64,000 nucleotides of DNA, taken from positions 88,158 through 152,157 of the forward strand of contig JACPQY010000008.1 of NCBI GenBank assembly GCA_016190245.1, read 5' to 3'. Positions 17,100 to 24,906 of this stretch are shown here, in pieces. This DNA comes from Nitrospirota bacterium. GTDB lineage: Bacteria > JACPQY01. The notes beneath the pieces were generated by a model. That model saw only the letters and a list, made by a program, of their open reading frames with translations. It made no database searches and was not told the DNA's origin. Made by a program: the position numbers and the translations under genes. Within the stretch, counting starts at the first letter, position 1, and each line of letters opens with the position of its first letter.

Positions 17100-18500
17100 C
17101 TACAGCGCCTGCACGACTTGCTCCATCACCTTCTGGAGGTGGCGGGGGGTGGAGCACTCGGCGGCGATCTGGCAGTAGTGGCCGTAAAGGTGCATGAGGC
17201 TGTCCCCGGTGCCCCAGATGAGCGGGTTCTCCGGGTTCAGCCAGACCAGGATGCGCGAGCGTCGGCGGATCTCGTGCAGCACCCAGTCCTGCGCGGGCCC
17301 GTAGTTATTGCGCCCGTCGCCGAGGAGGAGCACGGCCGTGGAGGGTCGGATGTGCTGCATGTAGTCACGATGAAACGTGGCGAGGGCGTGACCGTAATCC
17401 GTGTACATGTGGGGATTGATGACCTTGCCTCCGAGCGCGAGGTTCACAGCGTCGTTCAGATCGTGCGTCTTGAAAAGGTCCGTGCTCTCGCCCAGCTCTC
17501 CCGCGAAGAGGAAGCTGTGGACGCGCCTGAAGGCCCTCTGGAGTTGGTGCACGAACATGAGCATGAAACGCGCCGCGTGGCGGACCGAGCTCGAGACATC
17601 GCAGATCACCACCAACTCCGGCTGATTGTAGCGCTTGCTCCGCATGAAGAGCTGGATTGGGATGAGGTCGTGGGGGGCGTTGACCCGCATGATCCGCCGC
17701 AGGTCGGGCACGCCCGTCCGGGCGCGGTATTTCTTCCGGGATAGGACATCCGCGAAGTACTGGCCGAGCTGTCGCAGGATCTCGCGCACCTCGCGCGTCT
17801 CCGCCTCGGAGATATTGAAGAACGGCCGGTCCCACAGATAATGCTCGCCCGTCTTTCGTTCGGCGCGGGCAGTGGGCTCCGTCTTGAACGCCCCTTCAAG
17901 CTTCTGGGCCATCTCGAGGAGCAGTCGCCGCAGTTCGTCTTGCACCGCTTGGATGGCTTGGGGCGAGAGGCCGGCCTCGCGCATCGCGTCCTCGATCCGC
18001 CGCAGGTCGTCGAAAAGATAGCCTTTCACCTTCATGGGCCGCCGGAAGACGCGGAACAGCGCGCTGTCGGCCATCTCGGTTTGCGTGGATTGAAGATCCT
18101 CGAGCAGTTCGCGCAACTCCTCCAGCTTGCGGGGGTCGGTCGAAAGGAGGTAGCGGCCCATGGGCGAGAGCTGGGTGAGCAGCTTCTGGAGCAGGCGTTT
18201 CACCTTTTCCCGATCCTCGGCCGCGAGATCGAGCTGATCGAGGAAGCCGTCAAGCCCGGGGATGTTCTCGTGCAGTCCGGACGGTTTCCCGTATAGGAAG
18301 AACAGATTGTAGAGCTTGCGGAAGGCCGGGAGATCGGCCTCGCGTTTGACGAGCGTCGTCTCGAGGGCGGCGCCGACGGCGACCGGGCTGAGGAGGTCCA
18401 CCTGCGTGAGCGCCCGCATGGCGTCCATCAGTTCGGAGGCCGAGACCTGCACCCCCTCCTCCCGGAGCTTCTGGATGAAATCGAGCAACCGGTCGATCAC
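17100..18500 (-). CDS. VWA-domain protein, CoxE-like
   Basis: 466 aa, GTG start. The N-terminal half is helical. The C-terminal half is a von Willebrand A domain with the MIDAS motif DVSSS in LVVICDVSSSVRHAA, and VLLLGDGRNNYG further on. CoxE-type VWA proteins act with a MoxR AAA+ ATPase as metal-insertion or protein-assembly chaperones. The MoxR gene lies just upstream on the same strand, beyond a small opposite-strand gene. No substrate operon (such as a CO dehydrogenase) is adjacent, so the client is unknown. Confidence 0.85.
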   Translation of the reverse strand: MIDRLLDFIQKLREEGVQVSASELMDAMRALTQVDLLSPVAVGAALETTLVKREADLPAFRKLYNLFFLYGKPSGLHENIPGLDGFLDQLDLAAEDREKVKRLLQKLLTQLSPMGRYLLSTDPRKLEELRELLEDLQSTQTEMADSALFRVFRRPMKVKGYLFDDLRRIEDAMREAGLSPQAIQAVQDELRRLLLEMAQKLEGAFKTEPTARAERKTGEHYLWDRPFFNISEAETREVREILRQLGQYFADVLSRKKYRARTGVPDLRRIMRVNAPHDLIPIQLFMRSKRYNQPELVVICDVSSSVRHAARFMLMFVHQLQRAFRRVHSFLFAGELGESTDLFKTHDLNDAVNLALGGKVINPHMYTDYGHALATFHRDYMQHIRPSTAVLLLGDGRNNYGPAQDWVLHEIRRRSRILVWLNPENPLIWGTGDSLMHLYGHYCQIAAECSTPRHLQKVMEQVVQAL

Positions 18501-18509
18501 TTGGCGCTC

Positions 18510-18539
18510 ATTCTACTCTGCGGGGAAACCACGTGTCAT
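18510..18539 (-). promoter_or_regulatory. Candidate promoter of the VWA gene, near-leaderless
   Basis: On the minus strand ATGACA (18539-18534) and TAGAAT (18515-18510) are separated by 18 bases, both 5/6 matches to a housekeeping promoter. The -10 ends 9 bases before the GTG start and no Shine-Dalgarno site is present. Confidence 0.45.
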
Positions 18540-18609
18540 GGACGCACTTGAGTGGGGGTCTTGCGGAGGTAGGGAACCTGTGCCATGGTTCGCCCAGAGG
18601 GGATTCCAG

Positions 18610-18822
18610 ATGATGTGGGATACGGTGAAGGTGCGCGCCGACGGTTTTCGCGAGGCGGCGCGGCGCGTGGCGGCCGTTCTGGGCCGGCCGGTGGAGCCGG
18701 GCGACTTGGCGGTGAGATCGAGCGGATGCCGCGAGTGCGGGTGCCACACCTTTGCCTACGACGACCTGCCCAAACCGAAGCCGCTGCCGGAGATCCCGGT
18801 CGAGTTGCTGAGGATGGACTGA
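18610..18822 (+). CDS. Small conserved-looking hypothetical protein
   Basis: 70 aa from ATG 18610, preceded by AGAGGGG at a good distance. Residues 1-40 look like one amphipathic helix, followed by a Cys/His cluster (SSGCRECGCHTFAYDD) that could bind a metal, and a proline-rich tail. The frame stays open further upstream and ATG 18538 is an alternative start. It lies on the opposite strand between the MoxR and VWA genes and ends 8 bases from the end of the MoxR gene. Function unknown. Confidence 0.5.
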   Translation: MMWDTVKVRADGFREAARRVAAVLGRPVEPGDLAVRSSGCRECGCHTFAYDDLPKPKPLPEIPVELLRMD

Positions 18823-18829
18823 GCTTCTT

Positions 18830-19792
18830 TCAGTTGAGCGTGGTTCGCCCGACCTGACTCCCGGGCGCCGGTGCCGCGGGGCCCGTCTCGGTGAGGAGTT
18901 CCTCGACCCTCATGTGCACCTTGCGAATGTCCTGCTCGTACTTGAGGAGCACATTGAGCGTGTCGCGCACCATCGCCGGCTCCAGGTCGCGGGCGCTCAT
19001 CAGCACGAACACCTTGGCCCAATCGAGTGTCTCGCTCACACCCGGCATCTTCTTCAGATCCATCCGGCGGATCCGCTGCACCGTCTCCACCAGGCGCCCC
19101 GCGAGATGGTCGGGGAGCTCCGGCACCCGCGTTCGCACGATGTTGAGCTCCCGTTCCTTCTCGGGGTACTGGATGAAGAGGTGAAGGCAGCGGCGGCGGA
19201 GCGCGTCGGAGAGGTCGCGCTGGCGGTTGTTCGTGAGGACGACGAGCGGGATGTGCACGGCCTTCACGGTTCCGATCTCGGGAAGGCTCACCTGCATGTC
19301 GCTCAGGATCTCGAGGAGGAAGGCCTCGAACTCCGCCTCGGCCCGGTCGATCTCGTCGATGAGGAGGACGGTCTTCTTCGGGCTGAGGATGGCCTTGAGC
19401 AGGGGGCGGGGTTGGAGGAAGTCCCTCGAAAAAAACAGCTCGTCCTCGCGGGTGAGAAGCTTCACGGCCTCTTTGAGTGTGGGGGCCTGGTTCAGATGAT
19501 CGCGCAGGCGGTCGCGAAGGATCTGGGTGTAGAGGAGCTGCTTGGAGTACTCCCACTCGTAGAGCGCCTTGGACTCGTCGAGCCCTTCGTAGCATTGGAG
19601 GCGGACCATCTCGCACCCGAGTACGCCCGCCAGGCACTTGGCGAGCTCGGTCTTCCCCACCCCCGAGGGGCCTTCGACGAGGAGCGGTTTCTCCATGCGC
19701 ACGGCCAGGTAGACCGAGGTGGCGATTTTCGAGTCCGCGACGTAGCCCGCTTGGAGGAGGCGCCGCGAAACGTCGTCTACGCTGTCAAACAT
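18830..19792 (-). CDS. MoxR-family AAA+ ATPase
   Basis: 320 aa. Walker A is GPSGVGKTEL near residues 40-50, Walker B is VLLIDEIDRA, and sensor-1/arginine-finger elements follow (VLTNNRQRDLSDALRRR). MoxR ATPases work with VWA partners to insert metals or mature protein complexes in the cytoplasm. The CoxE-like partner lies downstream on the same strand. The start ATG 19792 has AAGGAAGG upstream. It is divergent from the SurA-like gene with only 28 bases between starts. Confidence 0.88.
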   Translation of the reverse strand: MFDSVDDVSRRLLQAGYVADSKIATSVYLAVRMEKPLLVEGPSGVGKTELAKCLAGVLGCEMVRLQCYEGLDESKALYEWEYSKQLLYTQILRDRLRDHLNQAPTLKEAVKLLTREDELFFSRDFLQPRPLLKAILSPKKTVLLIDEIDRAEAEFEAFLLEILSDMQVSLPEIGTVKAVHIPLVVLTNNRQRDLSDALRRRCLHLFIQYPEKERELNIVRTRVPELPDHLAGRLVETVQRIRRMDLKKMPGVSETLDWAKVFVLMSARDLEPAMVRDTLNVLLKYEQDIRKVHMRVEELLTETGPAAPAPGSQVGRTTLN

Positions 19793-19820
19793 GGGGGCCT
19801 TCCTTTATCATTACCGGCCG

Positions 19821-20519
19821 ATGGCCGTGCGTCACTTGCTACGCGGCCTGCTCGTGGTCTTGGGATTGGCTTCGCCGGCACTGGCCGAGAAACCGGCTGG
19901 TGGACCGGCCGCCGACCCAGCCCAGACGGGGCGCATCGTGGACGGAATCGTCGCGAAAGTCAACGGCGAGCCCGTTTTTCTTCGGGACCTGCGTGTGGAG
20001 TACTGGTTGAGGGAAGACTCGGCGGACCGTGCGGCCGAGGGCCAGGCATTGCTGGACGCGGTAGTAGACCGTCGGATTCTTGTGCATGAGGCCCGCCGCC
20101 TCAAGTACGGCCCGGCGGATCCGGATGCCGGCGAGGCTGAGGCGGAACGGCTTCGGCGACGTTTGGCCACCCGATCGCCCAAGGCCGGCGCCGCCATCGA
20201 GCCGTCTGAAGTCCTTGCCTGGGTTCGTGCGGAGATGGCCATCCGCGAACTCATCGATTGGCGGGTGGAAGCGCTCATTTCCGCGTCCGAATTCGAGATC
20301 GAGGAGTACCATGCCGCCCACCGGACCGAGATCGGGGAGAAGCTGACCGCGGAGGCGAGGGAGAAGGTCCGTCGGAATGTGCGCGCGCTCAAGTTCGATC
20401 GCCAGTACCGCGAGTGGTTCAACGGCCTTAAGCGGCGGAGCCGCGTCGAGAAGTACCTTCAGGAAGCGCCATGGGATCGCTTCGATTTCCGCTCCTTTGT
20501 ATGGGCCACCGCGCCGTGA
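19821..20519 (+). CDS. SurA-like periplasmic chaperone (N-terminal domain type)
   Basis: 232 aa with a signal peptide (RHLLRGLLVVLGLASPALA). IVDGIVAKVNGEPVFLRDLRVE is the classic opening of SurA/PpiD N-terminal domains, followed by helices typical of the substrate-binding cradle (LLDAVVDRRILVHEARRL). No parvulin PPIase domain is present, so it is probably a holdase-type chaperone for outer-membrane proteins or lipoproteins. ATG 19821 is preferred over an in-frame start at 19791 because it begins right at the signal peptide. A TATCAT hexamer ends 9 bases before it. Confidence 0.75.
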   Translation: MAVRHLLRGLLVVLGLASPALAEKPAGGPAADPAQTGRIVDGIVAKVNGEPVFLRDLRVEYWLREDSADRAAEGQALLDAVVDRRILVHEARRLKYGPADPDAGEAEAERLRRRLATRSPKAGAAIEPSEVLAWVRAEMAIRELIDWRVEALISASEFEIEEYHAAHRTEIGEKLTAEAREKVRRNVRALKFDRQYREWFNGLKRRSRVEKYLQEAPWDRFDFRSFVWATAP

Positions 20520-20535
20520 CGGCGACGCGAGAAAG

Positions 20536-20564
20536 TTGACTTTCGTGGAGTTTCGAGGGATAAG
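20536..20564 (+). promoter_or_regulatory. Candidate promoter of thioredoxin gene
   Basis: TTGACT (20536-20541) and GATAAG (20559-20564) are 17 bases apart and 14 bases upstream of the ATG. No Shine-Dalgarno site is visible, so the leader would be only a few bases long. Confidence 0.45.
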
Positions 20565-20578
20565 AACCGCCGTCGCGC

Positions 20579-20893
20579 ATGCAAAACGTATCCGACGGCG
20601 AATTCGAGCAGGAGGTACTCCAATCCAGCCTTCCCGTGCTCGTGGACTTCTGGGCCGAGTGGTGCGGCCCGTGCAAAGCAGTGGCCCCGGTGGTGCAAGA
20701 GGTGGCCACCGAGTACTCGGGCAAGCTCAAAGTGGTCAAGGTGAACGTGGACGACAACCCCGGCACGCCGTCGAAATACCAGGTGATGGGCATCCCGACG
20801 CTGATGCTCTTCAAGGGCGGCAAGCCGGTCAATCAGATCGTGGGAGCCGTCCCGAAATCGCGTATCGTCCAGCTCCTGCAGGGCAACCTGTAG
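20579..20893 (+). CDS. trxA: Thioredoxin
   Basis: 104 aa, the standard thioredoxin length. The active site WAEWCGPCK lies near residue 28-36, with the cis-proline motif [11 protein letters not shown] and the C-terminal helix of the family. It reduces cytoplasmic disulfides using thioredoxin reductase. Its own promoter is likely (see 20536-20564). The following lipoprotein begins 38 bases downstream and may be cotranscribed. Confidence 0.93.
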   Translation: MQNVSDGEFEQEVLQSSLPVLVDFWAEWCGPCKAVAPVVQEVATEYSGKLKVVKVNVDDNPGTPSKYQVMGIPTLMLFKGGKPVNQIVGAVPKSRIVQLLQGNL

Positions 20894-20931
20894 ACCGCAC
20901 GCGAAACCGATCGGCCGTCTGGTGCGGGGCG

Positions 20932-21885
20932 ATGCTCCTCTGCACTCTGTCCGCCTGCGGGGACGGCGAGCCGCCGGTCACCGAGTGCCGAAACGAGATC
21001 CGCCTGGACGTGGCCCAGGTCGTCTGCCCGCATCTGCGTGTCGTCTACGACTTCGAGGAGGCCCGCACGAGTTTCTACGATGGTGACGATCGCCCCGTCA
21101 TCCAGAATGCGACCCCCACCTACCGGATCGGTGACGACGAGTTGGACGTATCGGACATGGACCCTAACGAACAGCGCGTGCCCAACGAACGGAGGCACGG
21201 TTCGAGCGTACGACTGCCCGAAGCCGTGAACACGGCCTGCGGCAGGAGCGCGTCCCTCGAAATCCGCACCGGCGGCACGTCCGGAACCGCGAAGGGAGAG
21301 TTCGTCCAGTTGTTCACCGCCTACACGGGGCACCCGGCCGTCATCGTCACCACCCAGTTCACGAACCCTTCCGAGGAGACACTCCTCTACACCCGCGTGA
21401 GCTTCCTCAAGACGGACGGGCTCAAGCATCCGTGGTCCGGCACGCGCAGCGCCGTTTTCGTCGGATCGGATGCTCGAGCGGTGGGTGTGGAGCGGTCTCC
21501 GGACGCCGGCCTTCCCCAGACGATGCAGGCCACAGGTGGGGGAAGATCGTTTTTCGTGGGCGAGTTCGCCGCCTCGATCGAGCCGCCTTTTCCCGGGGAG
21601 CAGACCGTGCGGCCGGGCACCACGTTCACCTGGGGAGATTTCGATCCCAACCGGATCGTGAAGAGCGGCGGACGCGTCGGTCAGGTGGATTGGTCCCTCG
21701 CACAGGAGTTCGGCGACGCCGGCGTTCTTCTGGTAACCCGAGCCGAGGGGGAGAAGCAGGTCAAGCGCCACTACCTCCGCGCGGTCCACTACCTCGACTT
21801 CATCTCGACCGATCCTCAGGTCCCCCGCGACCAGTTCGCCGCGGCCCACGCTTCGTACCCCGCCGACTTCTGCCCAGGGTTGTAG
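20932..21885 (+). CDS. Hypothetical lipoprotein
   Basis: About 317 aa from ATG 20932. LCTLSACGDGE provides a lipobox-like cysteine, but the leader from this ATG is very short. The in-frame upstream codons encode RTRNRSAVWCGAM, which looks like the basic n-region of a signal peptide, so the true start may lie further upstream at a codon I cannot identify. The mature part is beta-rich and contains HPAVIVTTQFTNPSEETLLY and FTWGDFDPNR. No family is recognised. Probably anchored in the outer membrane. Confidence 0.62.
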   Translation: MLLCTLSACGDGEPPVTECRNEIRLDVAQVVCPHLRVVYDFEEARTSFYDGDDRPVIQNATPTYRIGDDELDVSDMDPNEQRVPNERRHGSSVRLPEAVNTACGRSASLEIRTGGTSGTAKGEFVQLFTAYTGHPAVIVTTQFTNPSEETLLYTRVSFLKTDGLKHPWSGTRSAVFVGSDARAVGVERSPDAGLPQTMQATGGGRSFFVGEFAASIEPPFPGEQTVRPGTTFTWGDFDPNRIVKSGGRVGQVDWSLAQEFGDAGVLLVTRAEGEKQVKRHYLRAVHYLDFISTDPQVPRDQFAAAHASYPADFCPGL

Positions 21886-22144
21886 TCGACCCGTCGGCCA
21901 AAATCGGGTCGGAGTCTACCGGCCCCATTGGGTGGGGTGGACAGTCCCCATTTGGTTCCTGCATGCATGAATTTCAGAGTGATTGCAGCACAGATCGCAC
22001 CCGGCGCAATCTTGGCACGCCCTTGCTATTCCAATCGGCATGAGACGTACGACGCCCAGCATCCCCACCCGGATCGCACGAGCCGTCCTACGCAGTCAAA
22101 CCCGCGAGTGGCGGGGAAGTTCAGCAATCGAAAGGAGTGCCAAC

Positions 22145-24658
22145 ATGGCATTTAGAACCCGATGGTTGGCCAGCGTAGGGCTGGCTGCGGTCATCGCGGC
22201 GTGCGGGCAGGCCGCCGAGCTGTCGAGCCAGCTCGAGGCCGCCTCGCAAAACGCCGCATCGGCAGGTGCGGCGGTGTCGAGCGTCACGGAGGCGACCACA
22301 ACCGTCAATTCGACGGTGGAAACGGTCGAGACCGTGACCGAGCTCAGCAGCACCGTCCAAGAAATCAGCGAGACAAGCACCTCGCTCCAATCCGTCTCCA
22401 CTTCGGGGACGTCCACCAGCGACTCGTCGCTCCTGGGAGGCATCCGGGGCGCCGCACCGCGGCCGGCAACCACGACGGAACCGGCCCGGAAGACCGAGCC
22501 GCCGAAGTACGAGCTGTGTGCGCAAACGGGAACAACCCTCCCGTGCTACTGCGTGATGCACTCACCGGACAAGTTCCCGCTCGATACCGACTCGAAGTGC
22601 GTGGAGAAGCCGCCGGCCGCGGAGGGATCCACGGCGGAGGCGACCCCGGTCACTGCGACGGTCAACGTGAGCAAGGTGGATGACGGCATATACCACGTCG
22701 TCTTCACCGCAACCGTGCCCGCCAAGACGCGGGTTCCCGAGGATGTCAAGAAGGCCTGTACCGCTTCAGGCGACAAGCTCACGTGCAAGCGCGAGCTCAC
22801 GCTCGTGAAGCGCTGCAAGCCGGATGCGCCGGACCAGTGCTTCTACGTCCCCGCCCCCGAGGCGGAAAAGGGCACGGTGGTCTTCCTGGACCGCCGGTTC
22901 GATCTCACCGCCGAGGTCAGCGAGCCGCCCGATTTCAACGACCGCGCGGCCGTTGAGGCGTGGCTCGAGACGATCGCCAAGACCTTCGAGGACGCGAAAA
23001 ACGAGGGCGAACTGCGCGCGCTCGTGAAACGCTTCCTCGTGGAAGCCCCGGGCTGGGTCACCGAGATCAAGCCCGTCAAGTGCGACATGGATGCCAAGGC
23101 CCGAGAGAACAAAGAGTGTCCTCGGATGGAGATCGACTATCAGGAAGGGCCCCATGGCGGGATCCCGATGCACCCCGTCAAGGTCCGCGGCCTGCGCGTC
23201 TTCTCCCACGAGGTGCCGCCCCCGGTTCTGCCGGGTGACAAGCCCCTCGTGGAACTCCCCCGGCCCAGAGGCTATGCGGCCGAGTTCCGCAAGAGCCACG
23301 TCGAGGGCAAGATGCCCACGCCCAGCGGTGAAGGCAAGGGCGTGAAGACGGTCGTCTTCTCGATGAACCTCGAGAAGCTGCCGGCCAACACAGCCGACAT
23401 GGCCTGCACGCCGGCGGATCTCGATAGCATCCCGCTCAGTGGAGCGCCGGAAGGGTTCACCATCGTCGTGCGACGGGTCGAACTCGAAAAGCACGGGGGA
23501 TACGGCTTCGGTGGCGGCAAGGTCTGCCGCTCGTCCTCGAAACAGGCGGTGCAGGAAGGCGTGGCTCCCACGCCTCCGACCAACTACTCGAGCGAGAGGC
23601 ACGATATCACCCGCCAGCTCCCCGAGCCTCAGGCCGAGAAGCGGCCGCCCCTCTATCCGGTTCAGGAGAAGGTGGACGAGCAGCACTACATCATCGTCCA
23701 GCCGCTCGAAAAGATCCTCCAGGTCGAGAAGGAATTGAAGGACCTCAAGGATCAGAAGGACAAGACGGACCGGAAGGGCAAGGACGGTATGAAGGACGGC
23801 ATGGGCCAGGGTAAGGATATGGCCGTCGAGACCGTCGAGGCCCTCAAGACCTGCCCGGGCACGGGTGAAGGCATCCGGCACGTGGTGGTGTCGCTCTCCG
23901 ATGGGACCACCAAGGAGCGCACGCACCGCTGGGTGAAGGAAGAGGGCGAGTGCCATCCGCGGCCGCTCGACGAGAACGGCAACCCCATCGAGGTGGCCGA
24001 AACCGCGGAAGGAACCCTCGAAACCAAGGTCAAGGACAAGGCCGGCCGCGAGCTGCCCGTCAAGGTGGAGAACGCCACCGAGACGAACAAGACGGTCACG
24101 ATTGACGCCGCCGGTTTCGTGAAGGGGTCCATCTCCTTCCACGAAGCCGATGAGGACGGCATCGTCGCCGAGGGAACCCTCAGCGTCACCGTGCCCGGCG
24201 CGGGCAGCGTCGAGGTCACGATGGAACTGAGCGCCGCGGGCTGGCAGCACGTCCGCGGGAAAGCGGAGACGAAGGACGGGAAGACCGTCGCCTTCTGGCA
24301 GGATCGCACGGCCGCAGGCGCGGACATCCAGTTCCGTCTGATTGCCTCCAAGTCGGCCTCGGTCACTGTGGCCGAGGAAGCCGAGGCGCAGACGGGCACC
24401 GTCGAAGCCTCCGGCGAGATGAGCCTGACCACGGCGTCGGACAGCTCGAACGCCTGCGAGGTCGTCGGCTCCGGCACGATGACCATCAACAGCGGCGACG
24501 AGAAGGGCACGACGCTCAGCCTCACGATATACGAAGACAAGACCACCAAGGTCACGTCTGACGGGACAGTGGCGAACGAGCCGCTGGAAGGGTGCGCGGC
24601 GGGCAAAACCCCGTCAACCACCACCGCCAGCACGGCGACCGGGACGGCGGGGTCCTAA
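22145..24658 (+). CDS. Large lipoprotein, unknown function
   Basis: 837 aa from ATG 22145 with GAAAGGAG upstream. Signal peptide with lipobox AVIAAC. Residues about 25-110 are Ser/Thr/Val-rich with heptad character and look like a coiled-coil stalk, followed by GGIRGAAPRP, a string also present as GGIRGAAERP in the lipoprotein at 48513. Later come Cys-containing modules, a charged Lys/Asp-rich linker near residue 535-560 (DLKDQKDKTDRKGKDGMKDG) and a C-terminal beta-rich Gly/Thr region. Nothing suggests an enzyme; a surface structural or adhesive role is inference. A strong terminator follows. Confidence 0.72.
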   Translation: MAFRTRWLASVGLAAVIAACGQAAELSSQLEAASQNAASAGAAVSSVTEATTTVNSTVETVETVTELSSTVQEISETSTSLQSVSTSGTSTSDSSLLGGIRGAAPRPATTTEPARKTEPPKYELCAQTGTTLPCYCVMHSPDKFPLDTDSKCVEKPPAAEGSTAEATPVTATVNVSKVDDGIYHVVFTATVPAKTRVPEDVKKACTASGDKLTCKRELTLVKRCKPDAPDQCFYVPAPEAEKGTVVFLDRRFDLTAEVSEPPDFNDRAAVEAWLETIAKTFEDAKNEGELRALVKRFLVEAPGWVTEIKPVKCDMDAKARENKECPRMEIDYQEGPHGGIPMHPVKVRGLRVFSHEVPPPVLPGDKPLVELPRPRGYAAEFRKSHVEGKMPTPSGEGKGVKTVVFSMNLEKLPANTADMACTPADLDSIPLSGAPEGFTIVVRRVELEKHGGYGFGGGKVCRSSSKQAVQEGVAPTPPTNYSSERHDITRQLPEPQAEKRPPLYPVQEKVDEQHYIIVQPLEKILQVEKELKDLKDQKDKTDRKGKDGMKDGMGQGKDMAVETVEALKTCPGTGEGIRHVVVSLSDGTTKERTHRWVKEEGECHPRPLDENGNPIEVAETAEGTLETKVKDKAGRELPVKVENATETNKTVTIDAAGFVKGSISFHEADEDGIVAEGTLSVTVPGAGSVEVTMELSAAGWQHVRGKAETKDGKTVAFWQDRTAAGADIQFRLIASKSASVTVAEEAEAQTGTVEASGEMSLTTASDSSNACEVVGSGTMTINSGDEKGTTLSLTIYEDKTTKVTSDGTVANEPLEGCAAGKTPSTTTASTATGTAGS

Positions 24659-24697
24659 CTCAAGGGGGGTAGGCCCCGGCCAGTTTCCGTAGGCCGG

Positions 24698-24736
24698 CCC
24701 CCCATCTGCCGAAAGGCGGATGGGGGGCTTTTCTTT
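24698..24736 (+). terminator. Rho-independent terminator
   Basis: A 13-bp stem (CCCCCCATCTGCC pairing with GGCGGATGGGGGG, one G-U pair) with a GAAA loop is followed by a T-rich stretch. It lies 40 bases after the 837-aa lipoprotein gene. Confidence 0.75.
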
Positions 24737-24822
24737 GTCGTGATTGGCCTTTTGCGCGTCCTCCGTGAACCTGGAGACGCACCTGTGAAGAGTGCGCCTG
24801 CCTGATGGGGGGTGCCTCGTAG

Positions 24823-24847
24823 GGTAGCCGCGGCCTTCATGCCCGCG
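24823..24847 (+). repeat. Short hairpin repeat module
   Basis: GGTAGCCGCGGCCTTCATGC followed by CCGCG is a degenerate copy of a module also seen at 46925-46945 and 62232-62256. The copies share GGTAGYCGCGG, CTTC and a CCCGC return arm. Confidence 0.5.
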
Positions 24848-24859
24848 CTGCCAAACGGC

Positions 24860-24888
24860 TTGACATGGGGCGGCCCATGTGATGAACT
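24860..24888 (+). promoter_or_regulatory. Candidate promoter of 519-aa lipoprotein
   Basis: A perfect TTGACA (24860-24865) is followed after 17 bases by a weak -10 (TGAACT). The ATG lies 18 bases downstream, with AGGGGAGCG just before it. Confidence 0.35.
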
Positions 24889-24906
24889 AGATCGCTAGGG
24901 GAGCGA

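Noticed and set aside
22012-22027. Sigma-54-like TTGGCACGCCCTTGC upstream of the 837-aa lipoprotein
   Set aside because: The GG and GC elements are separated by 9 bases instead of the strict 10, so it is probably not functional.
22766-24250. 494-codon minus-strand frame
   Set aside because: Antisense to the 837-aa lipoprotein, which has a signal peptide, a ribosome-binding site and a terminator.
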